A stretch of 42,920 nucleotides of DNA. Origin: Cytidiella melzeri (Eukaryota; Basidiomycota; Agaricomycetes; Polyporales; Irpicaceae). Of the stretch, positions 10,103-22,980 are shown in pieces. Under the pieces are notes generated by a model, which did not search any database, was not told the DNA's origin, and saw nothing but the letters and a program-made list of their open reading frames with translations. The stretch lies in NCBI GenBank assembly GCA_022592445.1, contig JABYQR010000368.1:1-42920 (forward strand), read 5' to 3'. Position numbers and translations under genes: made by a program. Numbering within the stretch: the first letter of the stretch is position 1; each line of letters starts with the position of its first letter.

Positions 10103-12631
10103 CTATACAGCGTGAAAATCCTCGAGACTCTCCACGAACATATCGCTACTGATAGTCGCTTTGACATCCGCAATATCAATATCCGAGCGCCCTCCGCTGG
10201 CACTATTCGACATGTCGCTCAGCGCAATGAAGTCCCTGTCACCCACCGGCCGGGACTTTTCTTCGCTCATGCGTCGCTCAATGGCGGTGGCACGTCCCAT
10301 CGTCATAGTTGCAGCTTCTCCGCCCCTATGTACGAGATCCTGTGGCGGCTGCTCCCCGTCGAACAATGCTGCCGTTTCTTCTAGCGTCCGTCCACGTGTT
10401 TCGACAATGTTCGTGACGATGAAAACCAGCTCGATAATGAGCCATCCGCAGTACACCAAATACTGTCATCCGATATTCATATTCATCAACGACGCGTTCT
10501 TTGAGAAAGAGTAGAGAGAACTCACGTAACGCCATCCCAATGCGTCCAAAGCCCAAGGATTGACAAACTGATTGAAAGCCAACGTAAGAGATACAACAAA
10601 GTTCTGCACAGGATGTCAGTGAGCAAGCGCAGCTCAACGACGGGAGAGCAGAGTTGGACACACCATGACAGCAAAACCTTTAGCACGAATATTAAATGGA
10701 AGAATCTCTAGAGTATATGCGACAAGCATGGGGGTGTATGCGACATCATAGAAGAAATAGAAAAGAAAAACGAATGCGAGGGTAGCTGTATGAATGATGG
10801 TTAGCGATGAGGACACAGACGGACATGTTGAGGGCGCAATTACCTTTCGCTGCAGCTGCTATATGCAGCTCGTTGAAAAGAGCGGTAGTAATAGTCCACA
10901 ACGCGAAGTCTATGTGTAAAAGTGGATAAGTCCGAATCACACGTTACGCGGCTTGCACGCGGCACTCACCAAACAACATTCCAACGTTAGAGATGATGAA
11001 CAGGGTTCTCCGGCCCAGCTTATCTATGAGCATGGCACCAGTCATTGCTGCGATGAGGTTCCATACTTGAAGACCGCCGTTAATGGCTGCCTTGGTGTTC
11101 GTCGATGTGATGCCTACACCTTCCAGAATGAGGTTGATATAATAGGAGACAAGACCGTTTCCGCTGTTGAGGAATCCCGTCAGGGTCAAAAGGGTGTTAC
11201 GGAAATATTTGATGCAAACACACCTCCACTGTGAGAAGATGGCCAGTGCGATAATAATGCGCATCCTCTTGCGGTTGCCCGGGGTGCTAAAGAGGGTCGT
11301 CCATCGGGTGTCTCTCGCTGCCTGTCTCTCCATGTTGAGCGCATGCCGAATCTGCGCCATTTCGAACATGATAAGTGGATCCCGCTCGTCCGCGCCGTTA
11401 GCATGGAATCGCGCTAGAACACGAGCAGCCTCCCCTTCCTGTGCAAGGAGTAGGTTAAACCCCGTGGCTCTATACGTTGCGCAGAATATCACACTTACAC
11501 GCCCTTTTGCTACCAAAAACCGCGGACTTTCAGGGACGAACCTGAAAAATCTTTGTTAACAATGACGTGAGCACGAATAGATACGCAAGGGCAGCGTACC
11601 ATATGAGAAGTACCTGAAAAAATGGTGCGAAGAGTTGAACAGCGGTTGGAACACGCCACGACCAAGAGGAATCCTTTGCGCCGTTGAACGCCCCGAAACA
11701 TGTCCACGCGGCTATGATCTCTGTCAGCCCTCTGACCAGTTCTGCAATCACGGGAAGCCAACCTACAAACGATGCTACCGATGTACCAGGAAGAGTTGTA
11801 CATCGACGTGAATTTACCACGCTATCATGGGACAATGTCAGAGTTGTGAATGCGGGAAACAGCGCCCGATAAGCGAACCTGTGTCGGATATGCCAACTCG
11901 GTGATGAGCAGTGGGGCAGCGTTGAGTCCAAATGTGAGCCCAAACCCGACTGGGGAAGAAAAGTTTTAGCACAGTCCAATCATGTGCGCAAGGCAGCACT
12001 TACTCAAGCCTCGTGCTCCAATAAAAGTCCCGATATTTCGAGCTACAGTCTGTAGGACAGCCCCCGTGAGCATGATAATGGCGCCAACAAACAGCGTCGG
12101 TCGTCTGCCGAGGTTATCCGAAATATATGGAGTGAATGGCAAAGCCTGTGCATGTGCGGAATGCCAGCTGTAAATACTCTGTGGCGTCATTTGAATACTG
12201 ATACTAACCACTATTGAACCTATGACTTGTGCGGCACTGATTAGACCTGGATGTGACAGTTGCCATCGTGTGAATGACCTGAGTTTATGATGGATAGACG
12301 GTGTTACGTACCGAGGGTTTTGCCATCGGGGTGGTTGAAGTATTGTTGCCAGGCAGGGAGGATTTGGAGACCTGAAAAGAAGATGAGCGAGACCCATTCT
12401 CTGGATGTAGCGGACGCCGCACCATTCACGAGTGAAGAGTCGAATCCATTGATGGGGGCAGTCAAAAGAGGTAGCAACAAGGAAATATTCAAAAGTGTGA
12501 TCCCTGGGAGAAGAATGCATGGTTTGAGCTTTGAGCAAGAGGAAGTACGTTGCACCTAACTGCTCACCACGATTGTGCCACCATGGCCCTCTGTGGATGA
12601 AATCTACCACAGTCCACTCTGGTACCGGCAT
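10103..12631 (-). CDS. MFS sugar transporter (hexose/lactose permease type)
   Basis: A plasma-membrane sugar/proton symporter of the major facilitator superfamily. Fifteen exons: 12631-12568, 12503-12423, 12371-12312, 12246-12209, 12145-12004, 11949-11879, 11821-11767, 11711-11600, 11541-11499, 11438-11224, 11163-10970, 10909-10844, 10785-10664, 10603-10526, 10462-10103, giving 566 residues and introns of 51-65 nt. Sugar-porter landmarks: INGFDSSLVNGLQILP in TM1, SDNLGRRPTLFVGA in the TM2-3 loop, ELAYPTQRGKFTSMYN, PESPRFLVAKGR after TM6, DKLGRRTLF in the TM8-9 loop, YFFYDVAYTPMLVAYTLEILP and the C-terminal VETRGRTLEETAALFDG. The cytosolic tail of about 100 residues is Ser/Arg/Glu-rich. The family is certain from these motifs; the substrate is not, and the family name alone cannot separate hexose from disaccharide permeases. 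It is tail-to-tail with the amylase. Confidence 0.92.
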
Positions 12632-12727
12632 GGTGAATGGAGCCTTTGGTCCTGCTTAGAGGCTGCAAGGATTAAGCAGGGAAGAAGTGGAGGAGAAGCA
12701 TCGCAGAACGAGGCAATCTGAGGGACA

Positions 12728-12737
12728 CTATATATAC
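12728..12737 (-). promoter_or_regulatory. TATA-like box of the sugar transporter
   Basis: A TATATATAG run read on the minus strand lies about 97 bp upstream of the transporter start codon, a usual distance for a fungal TATA element. Inferred from position and sequence only. Confidence 0.4.
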
Positions 12738-14097
12738 ACACCGATTTTTGGGTGGACAGCACGAAGTGTATCGTGACCACATCTGGGGTACTGCGGGGTA
12801 GGAAAAGTCAAAATCCAGTGCCACGGCATGGGTGTGAAGGTGAGATGATACAGGCGGGAAATAAATGAGGGGGGAAACGGGAAATCCTCGCGCGTGACGC
12901 TAAGCCATATTCGTGCAGTAGGAGGGCATTTGTACCACGAATTAACGGGGCAGATGGTTCAGATGGAATGTCTAGCATGGTCTGTCTCATCGACCGTACA
13001 ACCTTGGATCTCCGACGATTGCAGCAGGGCTCGGGAACGGCGAATGCTGGAAGAGTTCAGTATCAGGTTTCGCTGGAAACCCCGACCGTCTGGAAAATCT
13101 TCGGTAGTCCACGATAAAATGTGGCGCCGCTAAGCGATACTGCCACCGACTCGTGGCCCTGCCTTCGTACGAAACTTTTACGAGCGAGTCAGAAAACTTG
13201 ACACTCGCAGTGGACAACAACCTTGAACGAGCCTCTGATAGACTAGTAGGAAAGTCGAAAGAAGCTCAGGAGAAACAGCTGCAGTTTGTAAAAGGCGTCT
13301 GATCTCTATATTCCATGGGCTATTGAACAAGGTATAGTGTGGGAAGAACCTCGGATGTGGTGGACAGACGCGGTTTTTGCGTGGTCACGATAGGTGGCAA
13401 TTGCGGTCTCTGCCCTTGCCTCCAGTAACTTCAGAATACGAGGCTCATATCCCAAGTTCACAGCTCACAGGTAGCTGTGGCCACCGCTAGCACTCCCCAA
13501 ATTATGTACAACCCTTCTCACTTGGCTCGAGGCACCATTCGGTGGGTTGCAATTGGGCTGCAAATACTTTTTTCACTGTCTAGAATTCGTCGCCAGGCCC
13601 AGCGACTGTGGCGTAATTACAAAATTTGGTGCATTGGTACATCGGAAGGCCGCAAATAGTCCTGACCTCCGAGACAAGTGTTCGTTCATTGTCTCTCTGC
13701 GTCTAGTTAGTGGCAAATTGTTTTTCTCGTTGCTCACGAACATTCTGGGACTGCAGCGCACACAATGGTGCTGAACATTGTTGTCGGCAGGAAAGGTTCT
13801 TAGGCAGCGAAGTCAAGTAGTCTTGTTTGACAATGACTATCAGCTGGCAATCAACAACTGTGCATGCGCCCTAGATCACTTGTGAGTTGTTAGACATGGA
13901 TGTAGAGTGATTGTGAAAACCCAAATCCTGGTGTGCGAGGGAGTGATGTTCAAGTTCCTCTACGTAGATAAGATAAGATCAACATCAGTCAGCCAAATCT
14001 GGTGATGATCTCAAGAAATTCTCTCAACTTCACAGCCGGAGATTACTCAGACACCTGAGTTGACTCAGCACACAACGCCTTCTTCCTCACTCAGAGG
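12738..14097. other. Intergenic region between divergent transporter and WD40 gene
   Basis: About 1.4 kb, the shared upstream region of two divergently transcribed genes. It contains several ORFs of 60-80 codons without recognisable motifs or splice-supported extension. No TE, tRNA or repeat was seen. Confidence 0.45.
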
Positions 14098-14103
14098 TAT
14101 AAA
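14098..14103 (+). promoter_or_regulatory. TATA box of the WD40 gene
   Basis: TATAAA lies 82 bp upstream of the start codon at 14185, in a good position for a core promoter. Based on sequence and spacing only. Confidence 0.45.
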
Positions 14104-14184
14104 TCCTCTTGCATACTACGTACGTATTCTACAGAATACCACCGACTTTCCTTCTGATCACTTTCAAGCTCTAGCACCACTGGA

Positions 14185-15724
14185 ATGGCCTCCGAGCACG
14201 TTGACGAAAACATTGAGGACATCGAGGAGGAGGAAGATCACTTTATCGACGAAGACGAGGTTTACGGCGAAGTAGAAGATGACGGAGATCATCCCATGGA
14301 TGAGGACGATGATGTTCCAGAGGGAGACGGCGACGAAGAGATCGTCTCCGAGGATAACTCGATACAGCACTTTCCTGCGCATCGAGGCTCCGTGTTCGCC
14401 GTCTCCGCCCATCCCAGTGCACCCTTGATTGCTTCTGGCGGAGAAGACGATCTTGGATATATATGGGACTGGACAAATGGAGAGGAAATCGTAAAGCTCA
14501 CGGGCCACACCGACAGCGTCTCCAGCACTGCGTTCAGCTGTGACGGAGAACTTATCGCTACGGGTGGAATGGACGGCAAAGTACGGATATGGAGACGACG
14601 AGGAAAGGATGATTACAAGGCATGGGAGTTCTTGACTGAGCTTCAGGGCCCAGATGAAGTTATGGTACGTTCCTCTCGATGATTTAACGAAGTATCGGCG
14701 AATGCTAACGATTTAGATCTACGATTGAAGTTCTTGAGATGGCACCCCAAGGGCGCAGTGCTTCTCGCAGGCTCAAATGATACGACAGTATGGCTCTGGC
14801 AACGTGCGTCCTGATTCTCTGTTTACATCATGCGTACCTGTATTTTCCCGATGCCTCTCACAAACCGACCAACCATCACCCGATTCCTATGCTGCGTTGC
14901 TACTCCATTATGAGAGCATTCTTCCGAACGAAATTTGGAAACCCGTATGTCAAGTTCATACCAACCGTACTGATGCGCAATTACAGTGCCGTCTGGCAAT
15001 ACGATGCAGGTTTTTGCGGGACACACGTCCGCAGTCCAATGCGGCGAGTTTACACCGGACGGAAAGCGAATCGTTACAGCCGACGCGGATGGAAACTTGA
15101 TATATTGGGACCCTCGGTCCTCTGCTCCTGTGTTCAAACTCTCCGCTGCGAACGCTAGGTTCGACTTGGGTTCCATCACCTCCCTGGCTATAAACCCTGC
15201 ATCTACCATTGCCGTTGTCGGCGGACAGACTGGCAGCATACGAGTTATCAGCCTCAGCAAAGGAGAGGTCGTTGGCGCACTTGGCGGACACAAGGAAGAA
15301 GAGAGCGTGGAGAGTGTTGTATTTGTAGATTTAGCAGGGCAAGCTGGGAGCGCCGGTGTGGTGGTCACTGGCGGCACAGATGGAAAGGCCTGTATTTGGG
15401 ACCTTGGAACCCTGCGTATTCGTGCGACCCTAGAGCATGAGGTGCGTTGTCTTCGTGGCGTGGCTGCTGCTGTAGGACAGCTCACACGATCGGTTGTAGG
15501 ATGCGGTCACGACGCTACTCGCCCTTCCGGCGCCGAAGCGGCACATTCTTGTAACAGCCTCGACGGATAAGACTTTAAAGACATGGGATGCGAGGACGGG
15601 AACACTGTTGAAGGTGCACAAGGGTCACCGTGGTCCCATTCTTGGCGCTTCCCTGAGCCATGATGGCAGGGTGGTTGTCAGTGCTGGAGACGATGGTGTG
15701 TGTCTCGTCTTCTCAACGGAATAA
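14185..15724 (+). CDS. sqt1: Sqt1/AAMP-like WD40 protein
   Basis: Sqt1 is the cytosolic chaperone that binds nascent ribosomal protein uL16 (Rpl10) and delivers it to the 60S subunit; AAMP is the animal counterpart. Four exons (14185-14664, 14731-14803, 14987-15441, 15500-15724) give 410 residues, against 431 in yeast Sqt1. The N-terminal 65 residues are very acidic (EDIEEEEDHF, MDEDDDVPEGDGDEE), as in this family. WD repeats follow: HRGSVFAVSAHPSAPLIASGGEDDLGYIW, HTDSVSSTAFSCDGELIATGGMDGKVRIW, LRWHPKGAVLLAGSNDTTVWLW, HTSAVQCGEFTPDGKRIVTADADGNLIYW, VVVTGGTDGKACIWD, ILVTASTDKTLKTWD and VVSAGDDGVCLVF. The acidic N-terminus plus the late VFVDLAGQAGSAGVVVTGGTDG block made me prefer Sqt1/AAMP over other WD40 proteins. 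Intron 2 is unusually long here (183 nt). Confidence 0.85.
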
Positions 15725-16394
15725 TCTTGTCTGTGAATGTACGATTCATTACTGAATCAACATATGGACAATATGGCGCGATTGAGCTTATGCCATCTAT
15801 CAATGAAGAGCAAGTCCCGTCAGCTCATTTGGCAGTGGCGCGAAAGGACAATGAGTGAGTGACTTCCCGTAAGGCTTTGGTTCAATCAAAGCGTCGACTT
15901 CACTGCGTACACGCCCAGGCGAAGCCTGGGTGCTGGAGTATGTTTTGGTCTGTATGTACTGTACAGCGTTTCATCACGTCGCGGCGATATGTCCCGCGCG
16001 TGCATCACTCCGACAAAATAATTATTGATCCTGTCGACATACTCCTCGGGATAGCACACCGATGTCCTAGTAAGATCGTGCGTAGACTCGCTCTGTAGGA
16101 CCTGTGAACAGCGTAACGACAATGGATGTACAATTGTAGTAAATATCCAGCCTTGGTGCTCACAGTGTGTGCCAGATGTAGAATAATTTTGATATCCAGA
16201 CCATCGCACCGACAGCATCCATTAATTAGAATTCAATTTTGTTCACACTGTCGCACCGACACGATATATTAGAATAATTCGATTATGCTATTGACGACAA
16301 TGGTAAAAATGACAGTAGACGAGAGCGAGGAAGCGACAGTATAGCACATGCGGAAACGAACACAAATAAGAGCAAGGCAGCAAGCCGACCGCGA
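15725..16394. other. Convergent 3' intergenic region
   Basis: Lies between the stops of the WD40 gene (+) and the hypothetical gene (-). The motif TCGCACCGACA is present twice near 16204 and 16250, followed in both cases by an ATTAGAAT-like stretch. No coding content recognised. Confidence 0.5.
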
Positions 16395-17823
16395 TCACAC
16401 CACGACAGACGCCATGTAGTTGTTGACGGCGCGCTGAATGGGCAGAAGATCAGCAGGGCCTGAGGGAAGGGCTCCGTCGCGAATGGAGAACAAACGGAGG
16501 TCAGCCTTGAGACAAAGATCGAAGTACCTGAGGCATTGTTAGTATGTACTACCCGGGAATCAGCGCGAACTCACTCCTTGAGCAGCGCGGCGGCCTGGGC
16601 ATCGGAAGTCGACTTCGCCTTGGTCTGGACGGTTGCCTTCTGGAGTTCGTCGTCGACATACTTCCAGAAGCTGTCGTCCTTTTTGGCGCGTGCATCGGCG
16701 GTGCTTGTGCCTTCGGTGGCGTTGGCTTGAACTTGGCGATGCTTGAGGTAACACTGACGCTGAAGGTTGGGGTTAGCGCAATAGGGAGCGTACTGATATG
16801 ACACTTACAAGGAAGGCGAAGCGAGTATAGTGAGAGCAGTCAGTATTGATATACTCCGGCGCGATCTCGTTGACCATGGCGATAATGTCCTGAGCCCCTG
16901 TGCGGGGCTTGAGTTTGTCCGTGCTCGAGATGAGCGAGGCTGCGATCTGTAGTGTGATAGTAATGATCAGTGTGTGCCAAATTGTGCGCGTCGAAGAGCA
17001 AATGAGTGAACTTACAATGGCTTTGATGTCCGAACGATGGCGGGTCATCGCGTTGCTGACGGTCGTCCGAATGATCCTCCATTTCTCCATGGAGTGCAGG
17101 GTTGCACGGTCGAGCTTGAACCACTCGGGGGACTCTTTGATGAAGTTCTAGAATGTGGTCAGTGCCAGCGTATGTAGCATATCGCGCGACTCACCATGAC
17201 AATATCGACCGCGTTCTTGAGGTAGGCCGGGATATTCGGACTCACCATCACCACCAAAACCTGATCTTGAACGTGCGCCTGCAGGTGCTTGAGAATTGGT
17301 CAGTTGGTGCGCGATGGTCAGCGATACGCACCTTGTAGGACTTGGACTGCAGCGTTTCCGTGGTCTTCGACAAGAAGTGGGCCTTGACAAGGATGTAAGT
17401 CTCAATGCTCCTCTGGTCAGCATTGAGCTGTGATGCGAATGGGTAAGCAATATGGTATCACGACAGGTGAGCACTTACCTGGCTGAAATAGTCAGCTGCG
17501 GTCTCCTCGAGTTGGTACTCTAAGCATCTGCTGCGCGCGAACAACAACGCCTGCTTCTTGCGTTCGGGTCCCATATCGGGGGAGCTGTCACGGCGGCGAT
17601 GACGGATAGAGCCAACGGGGAAAGGGCCAGTGCTGATCAAGGAGGTGGATTCGGTGCCATCCGATCGAGAAAGGTGTGGAACGTTGTTGAGTCCATCGTC
17701 GGTCTCGCTAGTGCTGGCAGGATGATAACTTAGAGACGGGGGAGGGAAGGACAGGCTTGAGGCCGCGGTGGTATTGAGCGACAGGTGCTCGTTAGCACAG
17801 AAGAGGTCGTCGAAGACACTCAT
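16395..17823 (-). CDS. Unrecognised 370-aa protein
   Basis: I do not recognise the family. Seven exons (17823-17479, 17427-17332, 17278-17195, 17147-17016, 16946-16809, 16759-16575, 16527-16395) with canonical 47-69-nt introns keep one clean frame, which is strong support for a real gene. The first 95 residues are Ser/Pro-rich and low in structure (SLSFPPPSLSYHPASTS). From KKQALLFARSRCLEY onward the protein looks mostly alpha-helical, with a basic middle (MEKWRIIRTTVSNAMTRHRSDIKAI), a DDSFWKYVDDEL helix and an Ala-rich helix. No transmembrane segment, signal peptide or catalytic motif is visible. An upstream in-frame ATG at 17868 would add 15 residues. It lies 174 bp downstream of the Plavaka-like gene on the same strand, so it could be either host or element-associated. 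Confidence 0.75.
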
Positions 17824-17997
17824 CGAGGGCGTTGAGCGACGAGCAACCAGCGCGACCTGGAGAAACATGGCAAGCGCTCAAATCGATATAAGCGCACCAA
17901 TGTTTACCTTTGTTTGGTCAACAATGAGGCCACAGGAAATGAGATTGCGAGAGACGCAAGTGAACATGAGCCTCTATTTCTAAACTACAATACATTA

Positions 17998-20900
17998 TTA
18001 CATATTATTGTTATCGTTATTGGGCCCAAACGGCGATGCATGGGTCCAGCGCGAGAAGCGATTGAAGGATTGAGGCTCCGGAGGCCCTGAAGGGTGTGTT
18101 TGCTGGTTGATTGGTATGTCTTGAATGGTGTGTGACGGGTGCGGCAGCGGAAATGGTGTTTGCGTGTTTATGGTGTGTGTTGGGTGAGGAAAGGAGAATG
18201 TAGATTGGGATGGAGGCATGAATGCAGGTGGGAAGTATGGTAATTCCCCGGACTCAGAGATGTGAGGACCTGGCTGTGCTGCTGGCCAAGAAAGTGAACG
18301 CTGCCACTGTGAATCAGCATATGCAGCACCAGTATAGCTCTCATGATGTTGAGATTGAGAGCTGGAAGCGATTGGATTAGCTTGAAAACCTCCGCCTGCT
18401 TGCTTCTGCCCACAGAAAATGAGAGCATGCACTATAATTGCAGGATCTGGAACTCACATCCATTTCTGTTACCTTGCGCTTTGCACCTCGTTTGATGAGC
18501 TCCGTTGGGGTGTTTCAAATGGTCGTGCAGTCACAACCCTGCTATCTGCATGTCATGAAAACAATTATTAGTGTGTGTATGGGTGTACCCTTACGCACTG
18601 GCACTTACCCCTGTTTGCTTCACTCTCTTGAGAGGCAAAAGGAGTGTAGGTACCTGGTAAAGGCTGTGTCACGACGTTGGACACATTGAACGCGGCTGGA
18701 GTGATCGGTGTTGTGATCCTTGTGGTGCTGGAAGGTGGAAGTGCAGCTTTTGATGCAGCTTTTCGAGCTCCCATGTGCTTCACAGCTGCTTTCCGCACTT
18801 CTAAAACTGCTGTGTCAGGGATAACTGGCTCAGCCCGTCGTAGCGATGAAGGAAGAGCTTTAGCAATCTGCTCGTAGTTGTGAATTGAGTAGATATTGAG
18901 TAAGAAGTGAGGTGTCTCTGCATGCTGAGCAATTTGCTTGGTACGATGCTCTGTGAAGGTGCGTTCTTGCCGAGTAGGATGCAATGTCACTCCTATGCAT
19001 TGGGAGTCCGAGTCTGTGCAATTGTGCTGGGTATTGACTGCACATATGATGTCCTGCAATAATCCCTGACTGAGCACATACAGCTGTACAATTGAGTTCA
19101 ACATACCTGGAGTGTGAGAAGGGCAGTGTCTTGTGTCAAGGTCAGTCGAGGGACTCGAAGCTTCTCATGTCGTGTGTCCTCTATCTTGAACAGCTGAACA
19201 GAGATGTGAGAAACTTGGGAGACATTTTCCAGTGGCACCAGCATCTCAATAACACGTGCAAACTTGTACTAAGAGCAGGAGAAGATTCAATAATAGTGAA
19301 ACATTTACCAAAACTAAGATAGCTCACCTGATTATCACCATACTTAACAAGAATATCTTTCCCAGTGACAGCTTTATCGCCGTTGATGAGAGTCATAGAC
19401 TCAACCTTGAAGTAGCGTCGTGTGTCCAGTCCATGGGCAGCAAGTTGAGCTGAGGGTGAGCTGCTAGTGACTGTTGAGGAGTATGTTTGTGCCCATGTAA
19501 CAGACATCGAATGTCTCTGCTGTGACTTGGGTAGGTGTGCAGATCCTAGCATAATTATCAGTATAGTCACAGAGATAGTGTAGCATCTTCAGAATCATAC
19601 CAGAAATAACAGGCTTGGTTTCTTTATAACCCAGGTGTGCTTTCTCTTCTGGATGATCCCTCATGTAGTCCCGGACTCCATGACCTGCAGATCTCCAAGT
19701 CTTCTTCTCGGCATCATACCAGAATCCACCAAGGGCCACATGCTTGACAGCGTCCTGTGCAGCAAAGGTCTTACAGGAGTCGTGACTGGGTGATTGCCGA
19801 TTGCTGTGGATGCATGAAAGCCGGAATACGTGGTTGAAGCTCTCATAGCGTTCTGTTGAAAAGAGAATGGCAGGGCCAAAACGGCGGATGTATGCTGGAA
19901 GATGGACTAGGAAGTGGAATTTTGGCTTGGTGATGAGAATGCTCGGTGCACATTTTGCAGTGATATTGAGAAGGTCTTGAATGGTCCTAGATAGATGGGC
20001 CTACAGCAGCAATGAGATAGTGCAACACCATAAAATAAAATGAAACATGCCAAGTATACTTCTCGGTCCTCAATACTTGTATGCCAGAGAAGAACAACCA
20101 GTTCTCCAATCACATTCCATCCATCAAGTACATCCTGAGGAACTAGGTCATGAATGAGGAATGGCATTACTTGAGCAAGGCTCTTGAAATGCTTTCCAAT
20201 AAGACCCCCACGGTAATGGCAGATGTATGCTGGAACAAACGCAGGGAGATTGAGGCCATGCACCGCGAGTGACTCCATTCGTGCTTCAAGTAAAGCAAGC
20301 GACTTTGCTTTTTCGATGATATGAACAGTCTGGCCCAGAAGTACTTGACAACACCTAGCAGCACTGTGTGTAGTATCTCAGTAGGTGTATCCATGTGAAT
20401 GTTAACTCCTTGAATGATATATGAGATCAATGGTAACATGAATATTGTGGAAACTGACCGGCTAGTCCAAGCAATGGGTTAATCCAGTCATCCACGGAAT
20501 GTGGCTGAAGTAGGCGATCTAGCTCTGTCTCAAGCTGCTTTCGTATTGCATCCTCAGATGCCTGGGAATTGTCTGGCCGTGCCTTCCGAAGCTGTTTACC
20601 CATCTCAATCAAGGTATGAATGATGCTGTGAAGTCCTGAGTCCCAAACACCAGTGGCCTGACGTGCGCTGTCAACCTTGCTCTGAGCTCCAGGGAGAACA
20701 GACATGCTGAGCTGTCTTCGAATTTCTGCGTCTGTTTCATGTGGTGTTCGAAGTGGGCCTTCCTACAGTAGCACAAAAAATCAGGTTCCCAACCTTGACT
20801 CTTGAAAAGAAAATAGAGAGAAAGAAACATACAGAGAATAACTCAAGAAAGCCTTCTTCTGAGGCTTTATGAGCCTTGGTACCACCAACTTTGCAAGTTC

Positions 20901-22980
20901 GGCAAAAGAGATTACAACCAAGCCCGTTGTGACTGCATTCCTCTGCTTGCATGGGATTGTCACGACCAAAAAAAAGCCATATGGAAGCAACAAAACCTCT
21001 TCGTCATACTTGCAGTCCCAGGCCTCAACACCATTCTGGGCTGCTGAACTATTTGAGAAGTAAGTAAAAAGTACCAGTATAATTTTTCTGCAGCATAATT
21101 CAGGACTGTACTTACTTTATGGAGTCACAGACAGCCTTTGCAAGCTCTATTGGAGACGCATGTGGTGACGATGAGACAAACTTGACCGAGAATTCCTTTT
21201 CTATCATCTCCCGTGGCAAGTTTGCGTTAGAGGCGTAGACAACATGATGCTTGTTCCACTGCTTTGAAACATTGCCAGAAACATCATCGATGAACACGAT
21301 GACTGGGACAGCGTAGCACATCCTGCCCTTGGCAAGTTGTCGAATGGGATTTGGCATTTTTTCGGCGTATTTCCGAGACTCATCTGTGCAAATTAAGTTA
21401 AGTGAGAAAGTCACTAAGTGGGTTTATTGAGACATACCAGAGAACAGCTGGACATGTTCAGGATATGACCCATACAATTTGTCAAAGGGAACCTTGAAGG
21501 TAGCCACAGGACATAGCATCTGTTGGTTGCTCACAACAAAACCACGCTATATTTAATCAACCAGTGAGCAAAAATACATCCAATTGAAGATGTACCTTAC
21601 CTCAGTCCAAGAAACGCTACGGCCTAATGCTGTAAGTGTCTCTGGTGTGCCTCCAGCAGTTGGGATTGGGTCTCGTCGTGAAGTACAACAATCCACAAAG
21701 AACCGCTCCGGTATAAAATAGGACGTGTCGGATCGCTGAAGCAGCTCCTGAGTGGAAAAGATCTTTCCTTCAACCCTTACAGCAGGTGTGACAATGCCTT
21801 CAGGGCCATCGCGAAGCATCTTGAAACCATGCTGTGCTTCAGACATATACCCTCCACGGTCTTCAGGAAAGTCGGACATTGCAAATCGAGTCAAAGGATT
21901 TGCGTAATCCTAAAACAGGTTCAGATTGAGATTTGATTACAAGATATACAATCCGTACCTTTGCAACCGCAGCCCCAATATCATTGATGTAGAAGATATT
22001 GCCGCTAGGACTTACAACCTTCTTTGTGGGATCTCCAACCAGACGACGGAGGTCCTGGCGCATTTTCTTGATAGCGTACAAGGTCGGAACGTCACGTGCG
22101 TGTAATGCCTTGGCCCATCTAAGCATTGCACTGATTTGTGCATCCGAGAACCGCAGACGCGGAGATGTTAACAAGAGGTCTGTGAGAAAGAGCTGATGGA
22201 AATTAGTAGCTATCTGACCGTAGGATCTCACTCATACTTACTGACTTGGACGGCCATGGAAAGAACGATGAATCCTGAGCAGATGGCTGACTTGAGTGTG
22301 AAAACGCTGGTATGCCTATGATGAATTGTCAGCAGGACATTTTCATCATGTAATACCTCATACCTAGATAGGACGGCTCATCTTCTCCTATGGTATCCTG
22401 CTCAATAGCGCTGCCTACGTGCTCATCTTGCAAATCATCCTCAAACAGCTCATAGTCCGCATCCAATGTCTCATCGCGCTCAGCACTATCGGCAGCAAAT
22501 TCCTCCTCCTCCTCCTCCTCCTCCCCCTCCCCCTCCTCCTCATTCACCTCTAACACGCCAACACTGTGCTCACGACTTTGGGGTTGCCAGAGCTCACAGA
22601 ATGGGACTGGATCTTGAGACGTGTCCACCAGGTGCTCTTCCTCCTGGAATGTGTCTGAAGACTCCTCAATTCCTTGCATTTCTTGCCTCTGTAGTTCTGT
22701 ATCTTGCAGCTTCGCGCGCTCCATGTTGGCCTCTTGTAGCTGCTGATGGTACTGGAGGCGCTGCTGATGCCGGGCTGTAGATTCATGGCCCTGAGCGTAG
22801 CGGCGTGCCATTGTGAGTGGAAGACCATTTGTGGGGCTCGGACACAATAAGCACGTCACTTGGTCCTTGGGGCCTATAGACCACACTGTGTAGAAATTAT
22901 TGACGTGTGTAGAGAAACAGAGCCAATCTCAAGTACGCACCTGTAGGGTCTAAGCCATAAGCTGGAGTATTTGCGGACAT
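17998..22980 (-). pseudogene. Plavaka/CACTA-like DDE transposase, frameshifted copy
   Basis: A very large gene (about 15 introns, roughly 1,350-1,400 codons) reading leftward from MSANTPAYGLDP to FGPNNDNNNM. Near the start is a C2H2-like motif (CLLC, then GHESTARH), then a Glu run coded by a CTC/TCC repeat. The core contains VPVIVFIDDVSGNVSKQWNK, SNANLPREMIEKEF, FVSSSPHASPIE, GRDNPMQAEECSHNGLGCN, FCRTCKVGG, NPLLGLAG, DTPTEILHTVLLGVVKYFW, LIGKHFKSLAQVMPFL, VIGELVVLLWHT, RRFGPAILFSTERYESFNH. I recall this set from Agaricomycete Plavaka-type transposases of the CACTA supergroup; the superfamily call is moderate, the transposase call stronger. Three apparent one-base deletions break the frame: the A8 run at 20968-20975, the GGGCC site near 20333-20337 and the G4 run at 18507-18510. 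I see no clear TIRs. Confidence 0.6.
22500..22540. repeat. CTC/TCC microsatellite coding a Glu run
   Basis: An almost pure TCC/CCT repeat on the plus strand that codes EEEGEGEEEEEEEE on the minus strand, within the transposase gene. Such tracts are common in acidic linkers and are mutation-prone. Confidence 0.8.

Noticed and set aside
14823..15485. 220-codon minus-strand ORF
   Set aside because: Shadow of WD40 exon 3 and the 183-nt intron.
17998..22980. KDZ (Kyakuja/Dileera/Zisupton) assignment for the large transposase
   Set aside because: None of the KDZ signature wording was found; the IDDVSGN, SPHA and DTPTEILHTVLLG blocks fit Plavaka/CACTA-like proteins better.
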